DNA of 64,000 nucleotides from Fragilariopsis cylindrus CCMP1102. Taxonomy: Eukaryota > Bacillariophyta > Bacillariophyceae > Bacillariales > Bacillariaceae. A model generated the notes under the pieces. It did not search any database. It was not told where the DNA came from and was given only the letters and a program-made list of their open reading frames with translations. The stretch lies in contig FMBT01000292.1 of assembly GCA_900095095.1 (NCBI GenBank), forward strand, positions 868,001 through 932,000, written 5' to 3'. Both the position numbers and the translations under genes were made by a program. This document shows, piece by piece, positions 46,722 through 56,207 of the stretch (position 1 is its first letter; each line of letters begins with the position of its first letter).

Positions 46722-49700
46722 TTAGAACGAAATGAAAGAAGACGCAGTATATGCCTTATGATACGGACCACCAATAGAGAGCTCGGAACCCATCAGCAGA
46801 TCTTCAACCTGGAGTTTGGCTTTTTTAGGAACCCGTCCTAAAGGCGGATCTTTCGCCTCTTTACCCCCAAAGACTTCAAAGGATCGCTTAGCCTGATATT
46901 CTGCTTTTTCAGCTCCTTCTTTTAGAAGAGGTCTCCAGGAAAGATCACCCATACTAGTCGCCTCTTGGAGGGTATCGTTGTTCAATTCTCTAGCGCGCAT
47001 AGGAATTCCTGTTTGACGCTCAAGGGCTTCTTCCATTCTTTTGACTGTCATCGCGGCGTTTCCTTGAGCTTGGGCAACTTGACGTGAGACATCACAGCCC
47101 AATCGTAAAGATAGAGGTGGCTTTTTTGATTTGTCATCCTTCGAAAGGTTCAGAGCAGTAGAGTTTATATTAGAAGAAGTCGTAGAAGTTCCCTTACTAA
47201 AAGTATATTGCTGATGCCACAGGCGAATTCCATCGAGGTTTTGTCGCTGTCGAGCACATTGTATAGTTTTCTGTAGAACACCCTTGAGATAAATTTGGCA
47301 ACCTGCCGATAAGAGAGACAGGGCTGCATCCTGTTCTGCAGTTTCTTCGTTAACCCAATATCCTTCTATTTCTGGTTTGGTGGCAGAGGTGGTAGAAGTA
47401 GCAGCATCTACAATTGGAATTGCAGCAGCCGACGTAGACAGCTGCTGATCCCGAGCTACGGAGGTAGAAAGTGATAACAAGCCACCCGCAACTATTGGGG
47501 AAGGATTTGATGCAGCTCTTTTCCGGATTTTCAACTCCCTCAGTCGAACTCTGGCCCAAGCCGAACGAGCTGAAAGGACATTGGAACGCCCCCATCCAGG
47601 TCGCACTTCGCGATTAACCTTTTTGTCAAGTTGCCCTTCGATTTTTACGCTTACATCCTGTCCTTGAGGTGTTTTGCCACTAGTTTTACTGATCGAGGTT
47701 CTCTTTTTCGTTTTCGCTGACGGTTCTGGTAAATCTCCGTACAGTAGTAGATGCTCTTCCTCGGTAAGCTTTAAATCTGATTTCGCACCCAACAATTGTC
47801 CGACAGAGGGCCAATCATAGTCCACGGCATGGTCAATCAATTCCATTAATTCTTTGTATTCGCGGGGGGGTTCCTCTACTACAACGCGTTTGACAGGAGC
47901 TGCTGCTGCTGCTGTGGCTGAAGCAGCTGCTGCTGTCTTCGATCCTGCCGCACTACCCCTGCGGGCCGTGACTGTCGAGGATTCACCAACAGATTTCCGG
48001 CGAGGCGCCTTCTTCGTACCTCCCCCTTTGCCTTTGGTAGCAGCTGTGGTATTGGCAGCAATTGCGGCTGCCGTACTACGTGCGGCTGATTTCGACTTTG
48101 ATGCCTTTGAACTAGTAGGTACTTTGGCAGTTTGCATGGTAATCTGTTCCCGTTTTTCTTGAATCTCTTGCTGTATTGCAACTAAAGGGGACGCAACAGC
48201 TGTTCGTTGTTTGGACGCCTGATCTTTCTTTAACCTTTCCTTTTCCAAGGATTGTAGACGGAGACGTTCACGATCTTCCTGTTCCTTCAGACGTCGTCGT
48301 TTATGGGCATCGAGCTGTTGCTGTTGTTGCTGCTGCGCACTACTACTACTACCACCACTAGATCTACTCCCCCCTCCACTACTACTTCCACCAGCAGCGG
48401 CCGCAGCATGTTGCCTTCTTTTTTGTTCAATAAAGTGGATCAAATAATCATTGGCCTTTTTCCAATAATGATCACCCACTAGTTCTTTGAGCCGACGTTT
48501 CATCGATTCAGTAACACTTTCGTATCCAGGTTCCTGCCGCTTGTTACGTTCAGCGCAATCTTTGATAATGATCTTTGCTTGATGGTGCATACGTTTGTCT
48601 TTCTAAAAAGACAGAAATAGAAGAGGGCAAATTATTATGCATAAATACATATACATATATGTTGGAAAAATGGTTAGTTTGCATGTATGTATGATCGAAT
48701 GGGTAATAGTTTGTTGTTGTTGTTGTGTCATAGCTACATACGCACCTGTTCAAGGTACTTGATAAGAACACGAGTAAACATAAGAAATTTTTCCTTTTGC
48801 TTTTTAATATCCCGTTCTCGACTACTGTTACCGCCGCTGCTACTTGAGCCACCAACTACCTGTTGTGGCATCCTTGGAGAAGGTTGAGTAGGTTGTTGAT
48901 GCAATCCCGGTTGTTGTTGTTGTTGGTGGTGCGTTCTTGATCGATGTTGATTACTTTGTTTGATCTGACTGAGCGGTGTTGGCGCAAAGGGATCGACGAC
49001 AGCCGCGGCCTGATGCAGTTGTTGAGGCTGAGAGCTAGTGCTACGAGATGAATGCTGCACATTCCCACGCCTGTGTACTTGTTGCCTATGCTGCATTTGT
49101 TGCTGTTGCTGTTGCTGGTGTTGTTGTGCTGGTTGTGACGACGATGGACGTTGATGGTGTGTTTGCTGCGGCTGCGGCTGCTGTTTTTGTTGCTGACTGT
49201 ATTGTGTTCTTTGTGAAGATGATTGAGAGTATTGCTGGGGTTGTTGCTGGGGTTGTTGAGGCCTCTGTTGAGGTTGTAATCGAGAAGGTGGGTGCATTTC
49301 TTGCTGTGGCGGCGGTTGCTGTGGTTGCCGTGATTGCGGCTGCTGCTGCTGTCGTTGGTTTGACTGTTGCGGCGGTTGCGACTGTTGATAGACTTGCGGT
49401 TTATGTTGCGGATTCTGGTATTGAGTCGGCGCATGTTGAGTCGTCGTTTGCTGTTGTCTTTGTTGCTGGGGCGCCTGCTGCTGCTGAGGAGGCGGTTGTG
49501 ATATCTTTGGTGCCGTAGGAGTACTTGGAGTTCCTGGACCACTACTACTACCAGTACCGCTATTTGCGTTGGTATTGGCATTACTCGAAGCAGTGGATTT
49601 ACTAATGCTATAGAGACTTTTTAACCTAGCCATTTGATCAGCCTGACTAGATTTAGCAGGAGGAGCAGCAGCGGGCGCGGGAACAGGAGGAGCAATAACA

Positions 49701-49957
49701 GGCGCGGGGGCAGGAGCCGCTGGAGCAGCAATTGGAGCTGCTACAGGTATTGGTTTTGCAGGAGACTGGGTAGGAGGAGGAACAGAAACAGAAACTGGTG
49801 GTGGAGCTGCCGCCGCCGGAGGTGGAGCTGTTACGGTCACCGCAGAAGCTGCCGTAGTTGCTGTACCTGTTGGGACGTTGACTTCTTCGTCGTCTGATTC
49901 ACCGGATGAGGAGTCATCTCCGCCCATCAGCAACGATTCCATGTTGTTCCCACTCAT
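46722..49957 (-). CDS. Gln/Pro-rich nuclear protein, possible transcription coactivator
   Basis: Two exons, 49957-48746 and 48602-46722, give 1030 residues in phase 0. Residues 1-380 are low complexity: Pro/Ala/Val runs, then long Gln/His/Ser tracts. At the exon joint a conserved-looking helical domain reads KEKFLMFTRVLIKYLEQ, KDKRMHHQAKIIIKDCAERN and MKRRLKELVGDHYWKKANDY (about 385-470). It is faintly KIX-like, the kind of helix bundle that binds activators in MED15 and CBP. After it come Ala/Lys/Ser-rich linkers, a second helical block (AQGNAAMTVKRMEEALERQ) and a short end. Gln-rich composition and basic linkers point to a nuclear scaffold; a role in transcription is inference, and TAF4 or MED15 identity could not be shown. 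Confidence 0.65.
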
Positions 49958-50399
49958 GATGATCTGTTTTCACGGTGATCTTAAATGTGTAATTAGAGAA
50001 AAAATTGTATTTACCGTACTATCAACTCTCAACACAACTTTAAAACTGCTCTTTCAACAATAAAACTTCGGTTTCAAAAACTTTTGTCTTGGATTATCCT
50101 TCGTCAATTGAATGATCGCTGTTGCTGCTGATGCTTCTTGCTTCAATACGATGGATGTGGTGATTGGTGATTCTAAAAGAAGGCGCTAATAAGACGATTG
50201 TAATGTGTAAGCATGTCGATGTGTCAACAATCTCTTGTAAATGATGATGTTAAAAAATCGGCATATCGTAAATTGAAAATTTTGTGCCGTGTGAGATTTT
50301 TTTCGATTTTTGTTCGTGGTCTAAGATCGATGAGAGAACGAAGAAAAAAAAGAAAAAATTATTATTTAAATAATCACTTCCCCCTAAAATAATAGTGCA
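49958..50399. other. Intergenic upstream of the Q-rich gene, left flank of the transposon
   Basis: Promoter-side DNA for the minus-strand Q-rich gene, AT-rich. It ends at the target duplication of the inverted-repeat element that begins at 50408. Confidence 0.45.
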
Positions 50400-50913
50400 C
50401 GGTAGACCAGGGGTAATAATATACGGGGTGCGTCACTGCGCGATTTCGATTTTCCCTATGTTCGTCCAAATAAGGAAATTGGACCCAAATTAATTTTTGC
50501 GCATTTTTTTCTACTAGATATTACTAGTTAAAAAGTGATTAAAAGATGTCATTTATGTTTGACTTCCTGTACAGCTCTGACCCCCTGAACACGCTTGGTA
50601 GATTTTACTCTCTTCAATGTTTCAACCATTGACCTCCATTCACGACAATCTACAGTGGATTGGTTTGTTCTGGTGGATTAAAACACGGATAGGATATTTT
50701 TTATAATAATTTTTTCAAGACATGAGTTAGTTTTTTTAAGGACATGATTTAGTTTTTCCGCGTTATTTTTTAACAAAAATCACACTTTAAGAGCATATAT
50801 TTTCCCTTATTTGGTTTTATTTGCCATGTCCCAGGGTTCGAATTCGTCGCAGTTCTACTAGTAATAATTTCATCGACGCTTACAAAGCCCACAAAATTCA
50901 GAATCATGCCTAT

Positions 50914-51786
50914 ATGTATAGGGTAGGGTCGCCGAACAAAACTGAAATTTGCAAAACTGAAAATTTGATTTTTTTACTAGTACAAACTCAGAAAGTGTTG
51001 CCTGCAAAAATTGAAACTTTGATTTCTTTACTAGTACAAACTCAGAAAGTGTTGCCTGCAAAAATTGAAACTTTGATTTCTTTACTAGTACAAACTCAGA
51101 ATGTGTTGCCTGCAAAAATTGAAACTTTGATTTCTTTACTAGTACAAACTCAGAATGTGTTGCCTGCAAAAATTGAAACTTTGATTTCTTTACTAGTACA
51201 AACTCAGAATGTGTTGCCTGGGTGGGCAGTGTTTCATGCAAGAAAAACAAAAATGAAGGAAAGGTTCAGACGTAAAGATGATGAAGACAAATATGCAGAA
51301 TTGACTAAAGAAGTTGAATTCCTTTCATCAATGAGAATGTATAGGAGTGAAGCAGCTTTAAGTGACCACTATTTGGAAAATTGTTATCATGATACAATCA
51401 GAACATCAGATAGAGGACACTTGACTCTAATAAGGGAGGAGTATTTTGAGTTTGGGTACATGTTGATGGATAATATATCATCCTCTGTGACTGAAGATAT
51501 ATTACTGTCAAAGATGGATGTTTTAAGATTAGTGAAGGAAGCACTACTCAGTAACGACCCATTGTGGGAGATGTTTCTAGTGTCATCTAAGAAGGTTGAG
51601 TGTGTTACTGAGGGTGACAGGAAGAAACTGTTTGAGTTGGTAGTGGAGAAAGCAATACATGCTTTGTTTGAAGATGTATTGAAAAGATTGCGTGCGAAGC
51701 ATACATCCCGTGGAACCAAGCAGAATATAACTGGTCAGGGTTTCAGAGATGAAATCAAAGGGATGACCAGAAGGAGAAAAAAGTAA
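50914..51786 (+). CDS. Unrecognised transposon-borne protein with 18-residue repeats
   Basis: The open frame runs from 50791 to a stop at 51786; the first ATG is at 50914, giving 290 residues. Residues about 20-100 are four and a half tandem copies of an 18-residue unit (LLVQTQKVLPAKIETLIS) encoded by 54-bp DNA repeats. The remaining 190 residues are non-repetitive, charged and helical: ARKTKMKERFRRKDDEDKYA, then YFEFGYMLMDNISSSVTED, and a basic C-terminus ending MTRRRKK. No DDE catalytic pattern, zinc finger or BED domain was recognised. The stretch after the repeats looks properly coding (balanced composition, no stop for 190 codons), so the protein is probably made. A spliced upstream exon is possible because the codons before the ATG also read open. 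Confidence 0.6.
   Translation: MYRVGSPNKTEICKTENLIFLLVQTQKVLPAKIETLISLLVQTQKVLPAKIETLISLLVQTQNVLPAKIETLISLLVQTQNVLPAKIETLISLLVQTQNVLPGWAVFHARKTKMKERFRRKDDEDKYAELTKEVEFLSSMRMYRSEAALSDHYLENCYHDTIRTSDRGHLTLIREEYFEFGYMLMDNISSSVTEDILLSKMDVLRLVKEALLSNDPLWEMFLVSSKKVECVTEGDRKKLFELVVEKAIHALFEDVLKRLRAKHTSRGTKQNITGQGFRDEIKGMTRRRKK
50976..51220. repeat. 54-bp tandem repeat, about 4.5 copies
   Basis: Units start at 50976, 51030, 51084, 51138 and 51192, each beginning ACTAGTACAAACTCAGAA. Copies are identical apart from an A/T change (AAAGTG versus AATGTG) that divides the first two from the last three. A diverged half-copy precedes the array. Being divisible by three, unit number can change without shifting the reading frame. 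Confidence 0.95.
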
Positions 51787-52199
51787 GGACGTAAATAAAA
51801 AAGTAAAATCTATTGAACCTTATTAGTATAACATATTTAAAACAGATCTATATGTATTATTGTTTTTATTTTTATAGTAAATAAATTAGTGTTTTTGTGG
51901 TGTAATGTTTTTCTAATTTTAGGCTAGTTAGTTATGAATGAAGGATATTTTCAGAATCGGCATAGAAATACGGTCTAGAAAAGTGTTTTGAATTTTTTTA
52001 TTTTACCTTTTTTTTGTATGTTATATGTGGTCCAAGTTGGTATAGTTAACTAGTAATATCTAGTTGAAAAAAAGGGGAAAAAATTAATTGGGGTCCAATT
52101 TCCTTATTTGGACGAACTTAGGGAAAATATTTGTGCGACGAATTTAACGCGACGCGCGGATCGTGACGCACCCCGTATATTATTACCCCTGCGGTAGAC

Positions 52200-52651
52200 A
52201 CTATCTTGAGACAGCACTGTTTGTAGTAGTGTTGTACTGTAGTGTGGTATGTGAAAATGTATTTGTATTCATATTCATATTCATATTCATATTCATACAT
52301 ATATATGTATATATGCGTATTTATATCTACATATGTATAACAATTATGTATCTTGGAGAATCCACAACTAACTGAATGGTATTATTACGCTCTCATCCTC
52401 TTTTCCGAACAGATCTGAAATGGATAGCTTGGTCTGTCCGCTCTTTCAACCTGACTATTGTTCAAGAATTAAAACAAGTCCGTTTCTATCTGAAGACTAA
52501 AGAATCAGTGCAGTACAGTACCAGATGGACTACAAATGATAATATGTACAGCAAGAGCCAGTAAAGCAAAACGACAAATTTTTATCAAAAGATATGTTCT
52601 CTATACATAGTAAAAATCATTACTACTGTAGTAAATTGTAGACTGCTTTCA
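52200..52651. other. Intergenic with ATTCAT microsatellite
   Basis: Right flank of the transposon leading to the end of the IGPD gene. An ATTCAT hexanucleotide array of about six units occupies 52265-52297 and is followed by TATATG-rich sequence. A 62-codon ORF at 52376-52564 has no recognisable feature. Confidence 0.6.
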
Positions 52652-54121
52652 TTACACTGATAGCGTTCCCTTGCTACTTGCAGTAGTACCCGCTCGACGT
52701 TCGTCGACCATAGAACACACACGAAGGGCGCGTCCGAATGCTGTAGCGGTACAAAGGACTACGTCTGCCACTGATGATACCTGCTCACACTCGGCATTCG
52801 ATTTTTCTACGATATGAACTGTCATATGGCTATTCATCACTAGAGAGTCCAAACAGTGTTCAAGCATTTCACATGACAAGGGATTACTTTCACCACCTTC
52901 AACGACATATTCTTGTCGACCAAGTGTTTCATGAAGATTGTGTCCAAAGTAGGGACGATTAGATAAGTCCATCGTGACTTCTACCTTCGCAGCTGATACA
53001 TCAGACCCTGCCGTTTCTCTTGTAGCTTCTGATACCCACATTCTGTTCAAACCAGCTTTATTTCCCAATGCTTGGTTAAGGCATTGACCGATCGCGATAC
53101 TCACGTCTTCAGCCGTATGATGGTCATCGACCCACAAGTCACCTTTGCAATTAATCTTCAGTGTCATACATGCTTCTTTTGCTAGTATAGTATAAAATGT
53201 ATTCAAAAAGGGAATACCAGTCTCGACAAGAGTATCTTTGCTACAACCATTCAGTAGAAGGTGCACCGATATTGAGGTTTCTCTTGTCGTTCGTTCAACT
53301 TTACCCTCTCGTTGGAGGGCCACACTGGCTAGATCATTAGGACTTCTTTGGTCCCACATGTCAGGTGGATCCAAATAGACTCGCAAGGCTCTAGAAAATG
53401 CCTTGAAGGAACTTTCAACTGTTATGTGACATTTTAAAAATTAAGTCCTCGGTAAGCAAAATATGATTTATATTCTATATCAAACAACGTAGACGACGCA
53501 GGAACATATATATGTATACATACCTATATGATGAGCGTTATCACCACGAATTTTATCCAAAGAAATTACAATACCAGCCGATGTCGCTAGAGCCTTCCAG
53601 AATGATTGGATTGCAAATATTTCCAAATTTCCGATTTTTGTTCTACCGACACCCCTTGGGTATATTCCAAAAGGAGCCAAACTGTACTTTGCTAGATCGT
53701 ATTTTTCATCCCTAATCATCTCATTATTATTTTCACCTGAAGAAATAAGACATTCCACCAATGCTTCATCAAGTGGACAACAGAATCGAGATTTGGACGG
53801 TGATGTTTTCGGCGCGGAAATCAATACCTTCCGTAATTGTTGACCCAATGCTTTCCCTACAGCTGCACAAAGTTGGACTTGATTCTCATTTGCAAAGCGA
53901 TTATGGTCTGCGTCAACATCAACTTTTGATTCGTTATTATTTTGTATCTCGAGCGCCGTACATAAGGATACTTCCAAACCGACGCCGACCTGTGCGTGTG
54001 AATTCCATTGATCAATCATATGATCGAGGTATCCAATTCCCGTAAGAATCGGAACAGCGACCTTCGCCTCGTTGACGCAAACAGCATTCTGAACATGAAA
54101 GGTAGCTGTCAATGATGACAT
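52652..54121 (-). CDS. Tandem double imidazoleglycerol-phosphate dehydratase
   Basis: Two exons, 54121-53524 and 53418-52652, join at HHI-V to give 454 residues, about twice a normal IGPD (near 200). IGPD converts imidazoleglycerol phosphate to imidazole-acetol phosphate in histidine synthesis, using Mn ions bound by HHxxE and HHTxED motifs. Domain 1 (about 1-215) has DHM (Asp33, His34), His42, CPLDEALVE and GDNAHHIVE (His197, His198, Glu201) but lacks HHTxED. Domain 2 (about 240-440) has DDHHTAED (His299, His300, Glu303) but reads FLNTFY instead of the DHM motif, has no DEA, and AECEQVSS instead of HHxxE. Together they hold one full set. No transit peptide is evident. The two-domain reading is seen directly; cooperation of the domains is inference. 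Confidence 0.85.
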
Positions 54122-54839
54122 TATTCTGTTACTCGTTTTCTACGAATGTTACAACTATATTCAGTCTCCGAGTGTTTGTTTTCTTGTTTTGTCGTCTACG
54201 GTATGTTGTCGTTTGTCGTATGGCATACTAAGTTTTTTTGAAGTTACTGGGTAATAATTCGATAATTAGTTGATAGTTCGTGAATCAATCAGGATGGAGT
54301 ACAGACTGCCCTAAAAATTTCTACCCGAAAATATCCTCGGATTGAAAATCCATTATCCAATTGATTACTATATCGGCATGTTCAATATTGAATATAACGA
54401 AATTCATTTAATAAAGTAGAAAATGCAGCTATACCCAATACTAGAGGATTTCGATTTAAAGCAGTCAATGTATGCAAAGGATTACAACCAAGCTAGACAA
54501 AATTGTATTGGTAGTCAAAATCATTAAATTAGTAGACTAGTCTGAAGTCTGGAGTTGACAACGATAGATAGGAAAAAAGTACGCATACATAATGTAGGTG
54601 GAAAACCATTGAAATAATAGTTGAAATTGGCCAACATATTCAATGATATCCGTGTTCTTTCTGTACAACATCTTTGTACGTATTCAAAATACTGATATTG
54701 AAGGTGTGGTCCGTCGAAATTGTCTTTAATATTGAAGTTAGTAGAAAGAGTGAAACACATGGCTGCCTGAGCGACCAGTCCAGGGAAGAGAACCAGACGA
54801 TAATTCATCATCAAAGAAATAGGGTGACTCTTGATAGGA
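54122..54839. other. Intergenic; possible extra 3' coding for the next gene
   Basis: Directly after the stop codon of the 54840-55898 gene, 33 more in-frame codons read protein-like (SYQESPYFFDDELSSGSLPW) before a TAA at about 54741-54739. The rest is AT-rich and serves as 5' region for the IGPD gene. Confidence 0.4.
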
Positions 54840-55898
54840 CTAGTCAGCAGTACGGGAAAGTTCTTGGGTTTGTACTTTGATCGATCCGAATCTCTTTTTA
54901 TGCTTATCTGAGAAAATCTCATCGAAAGGAATATCAGCACCAGAATCAAAACTACAGTCAAAACTGTCCCCATCACTACTTTGTTCATCTGTTGGATAAT
55001 GCGACGAAGACCCATTGCTTCCCCAGCTTCTCGCGGTAACAGTCTCGACGACAGTCTTCATGGGTGGAAGAGTAAAGTTTTCTCCTTCGAGAGAATAATT
55101 GGTTTCCATTTCTGTCCACAAATCAGTAACGGCGTCTCGGTTCACGCCACCATGGAGCAAACAACATCTTCTTGTATAAGCAGGATGCGGGAAAGATGTC
55201 CCCAGTGTTTTGGACTTACGATGACATGGTAGAACATCATCTGAATACACGCTGCATAGCCCCCTTTCGATTTGTGTAGTATTGTCATCATGGGAAATAT
55301 TAAAGGAGGGAGAAAGAGAATCGACCCTATCGTAATCTCTAAATGGACATAGGAAAGGGATACGGATTTTTCTAATTCGTCGGCACTGGAAGCGGATACC
55401 CAACGAGTTTCTTTTTGCAGAGTGTAGGATAGTATCATAGATTACTTTTTTCGTCTTATCAGATATGCGACTCTCCCATATATCGTTAGTATCGATCTCA
55501 TCCATACTCGTTGTGCTTTCAATTCGTAAAGATGACGTTTCATTGCCATGAACTCTTCTAAGATCGCAAAGCAAATATTTGGATAGCCTAGAACGAAGTG
55601 CATCTACCCGTCGGAGTTGTTTGTGTTTGTGTTTACAGCTTTCATCACCAACTTCTACATTTTCTTTCTTCGATTCGTCATCTACACTTTCGATGGTGGT
55701 TGCCTCCATTTGCTCAGAGCTACCCGCATCCACAATATAGTAGAGCGGCTTCAATATCTCGTCCCTTGATTCGAAATCATCCGACGAAGAAAAGAAAGAC
55801 AAGATCATATCGATCAGTCGCATTTCATTGTTCCACCCATCTTTATTTCGGATTGATCTTCTCATTCTAATTCTTGGTCTTTGATTCATTCCGTACAC
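54840..55898 (-). CDS. Unknown basic/Ser-rich protein
   Basis: A single-exon ORF of 352 residues starting MYGMNQRPRIRMRRS. Composition is basic at the N-terminus, then mixed with a central block of Arg/Cys/Phe (IRFQCRRIRKIRIPFLCPF) and an acidic Ser/Asp-rich end (DSFDCSFDSGADIPFDEIF). No domain, signal peptide or membrane span was recognised. The central block, with its clustered aromatic residues and Cys, may be the conserved part. The same bases read on the overlapping frame give a hydrophobic stretch that I treat as a shadow. Confidence 0.6.
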   Translation of the reverse strand: MYGMNQRPRIRMRRSIRNKDGWNNEMRLIDMILSFFSSSDDFESRDEILKPLYYIVDAGSSEQMEATTIESVDDESKKENVEVGDESCKHKHKQLRRVDALRSRLSKYLLCDLRRVHGNETSSLRIESTTSMDEIDTNDIWESRISDKTKKVIYDTILHSAKRNSLGIRFQCRRIRKIRIPFLCPFRDYDRVDSLSPSFNISHDDNTTQIERGLCSVYSDDVLPCHRKSKTLGTSFPHPAYTRRCCLLHGGVNRDAVTDLWTEMETNYSLEGENFTLPPMKTVVETVTARSWGSNGSSSHYPTDEQSSDGDSFDCSFDSGADIPFDEIFSDKHKKRFGSIKVQTQELSRTAD

Positions 55899-56207
55899 TA
55901 TTCTCGTTTACAACAATTGTTCTACAATGAGTAGAACACGAACAGCGGTAACATTGAATATGAAGAAGAAGAAAAAACTTTGTGCAATGGACATTTGCAT
56001 TGAGCAGTATGGCGAGTGAAGACGTTGACTTACTTATTAATTGCCTATTGTTCGATTGTCTACGATAACAAATAGAACGAACGGAAAGAATTTTCTACTC
56101 GTTTAACTAGGGGCAGTCTGACGAGCGTGGCGCGAAAGAGGTGCATGAGTAAGAATAAACGCCGACTCCAACCTTTTTGCTTGTCTCATCTTTTTACGCA
56201 TCATGGA
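55899..56207. other. Intergenic
   Basis: Short gap on the promoter side of the unknown protein and the 3' side of the methyltransferase gene. Nothing recognisable. Confidence 0.4.

Larger units (their letters stand above)
50400..52199. mobile_element. DNA transposon, 1784 bp, long TIRs and 8-bp target duplication
   Basis: The element proper is 50408-52191. Its ends are inverted copies: the outer 29 bp, starting CAGGGGTAATAATATACGGG, are identical at both ends. Similarity resumes inward (TTCGTCCAAATAAGGAAATT and ACTAGATATTACTAGTTAA), so the inverted repeats span about 130-145 bp with small insertions. The 8-bp duplication CGGTAGAC flanks it exactly at 50400-50407 and 52192-52199. A CAGGG terminus with an 8-bp target fits hAT elements, while long repeats with 8-9 bp targets also fit Mutator-like elements. 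The encoded protein shows no transposase signature, so the element may be non-autonomous. Intact duplication and near-identical ends suggest a recent insertion. Confidence 0.88.

Noticed and set aside
47854-48162. Plus-strand Ala/Val-rich ORFs here and at 49048-49518
   Set aside because: They are shadows of Ala, Gln and Ser repeats in the Q-rich minus-strand gene.
50832-50846. GGTTCGAATTC resembling a tRNA T-loop or B box
   Set aside because: No matching acceptor stem, anticodon arm or A box was found upstream.
50976-51220. Repeat array as a possible CRISPR
   Set aside because: The 54-bp units are head-to-tail with no unique spacers, lie in an ORF and in a eukaryotic context.
54524-55015. 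Minus-strand ORF of 163 codons with a hydrophobic start
   Set aside because: It overlaps the better-supported 352-residue gene in another frame, and its hydrophobic part arises from GAT/TCA-rich codons of that gene.
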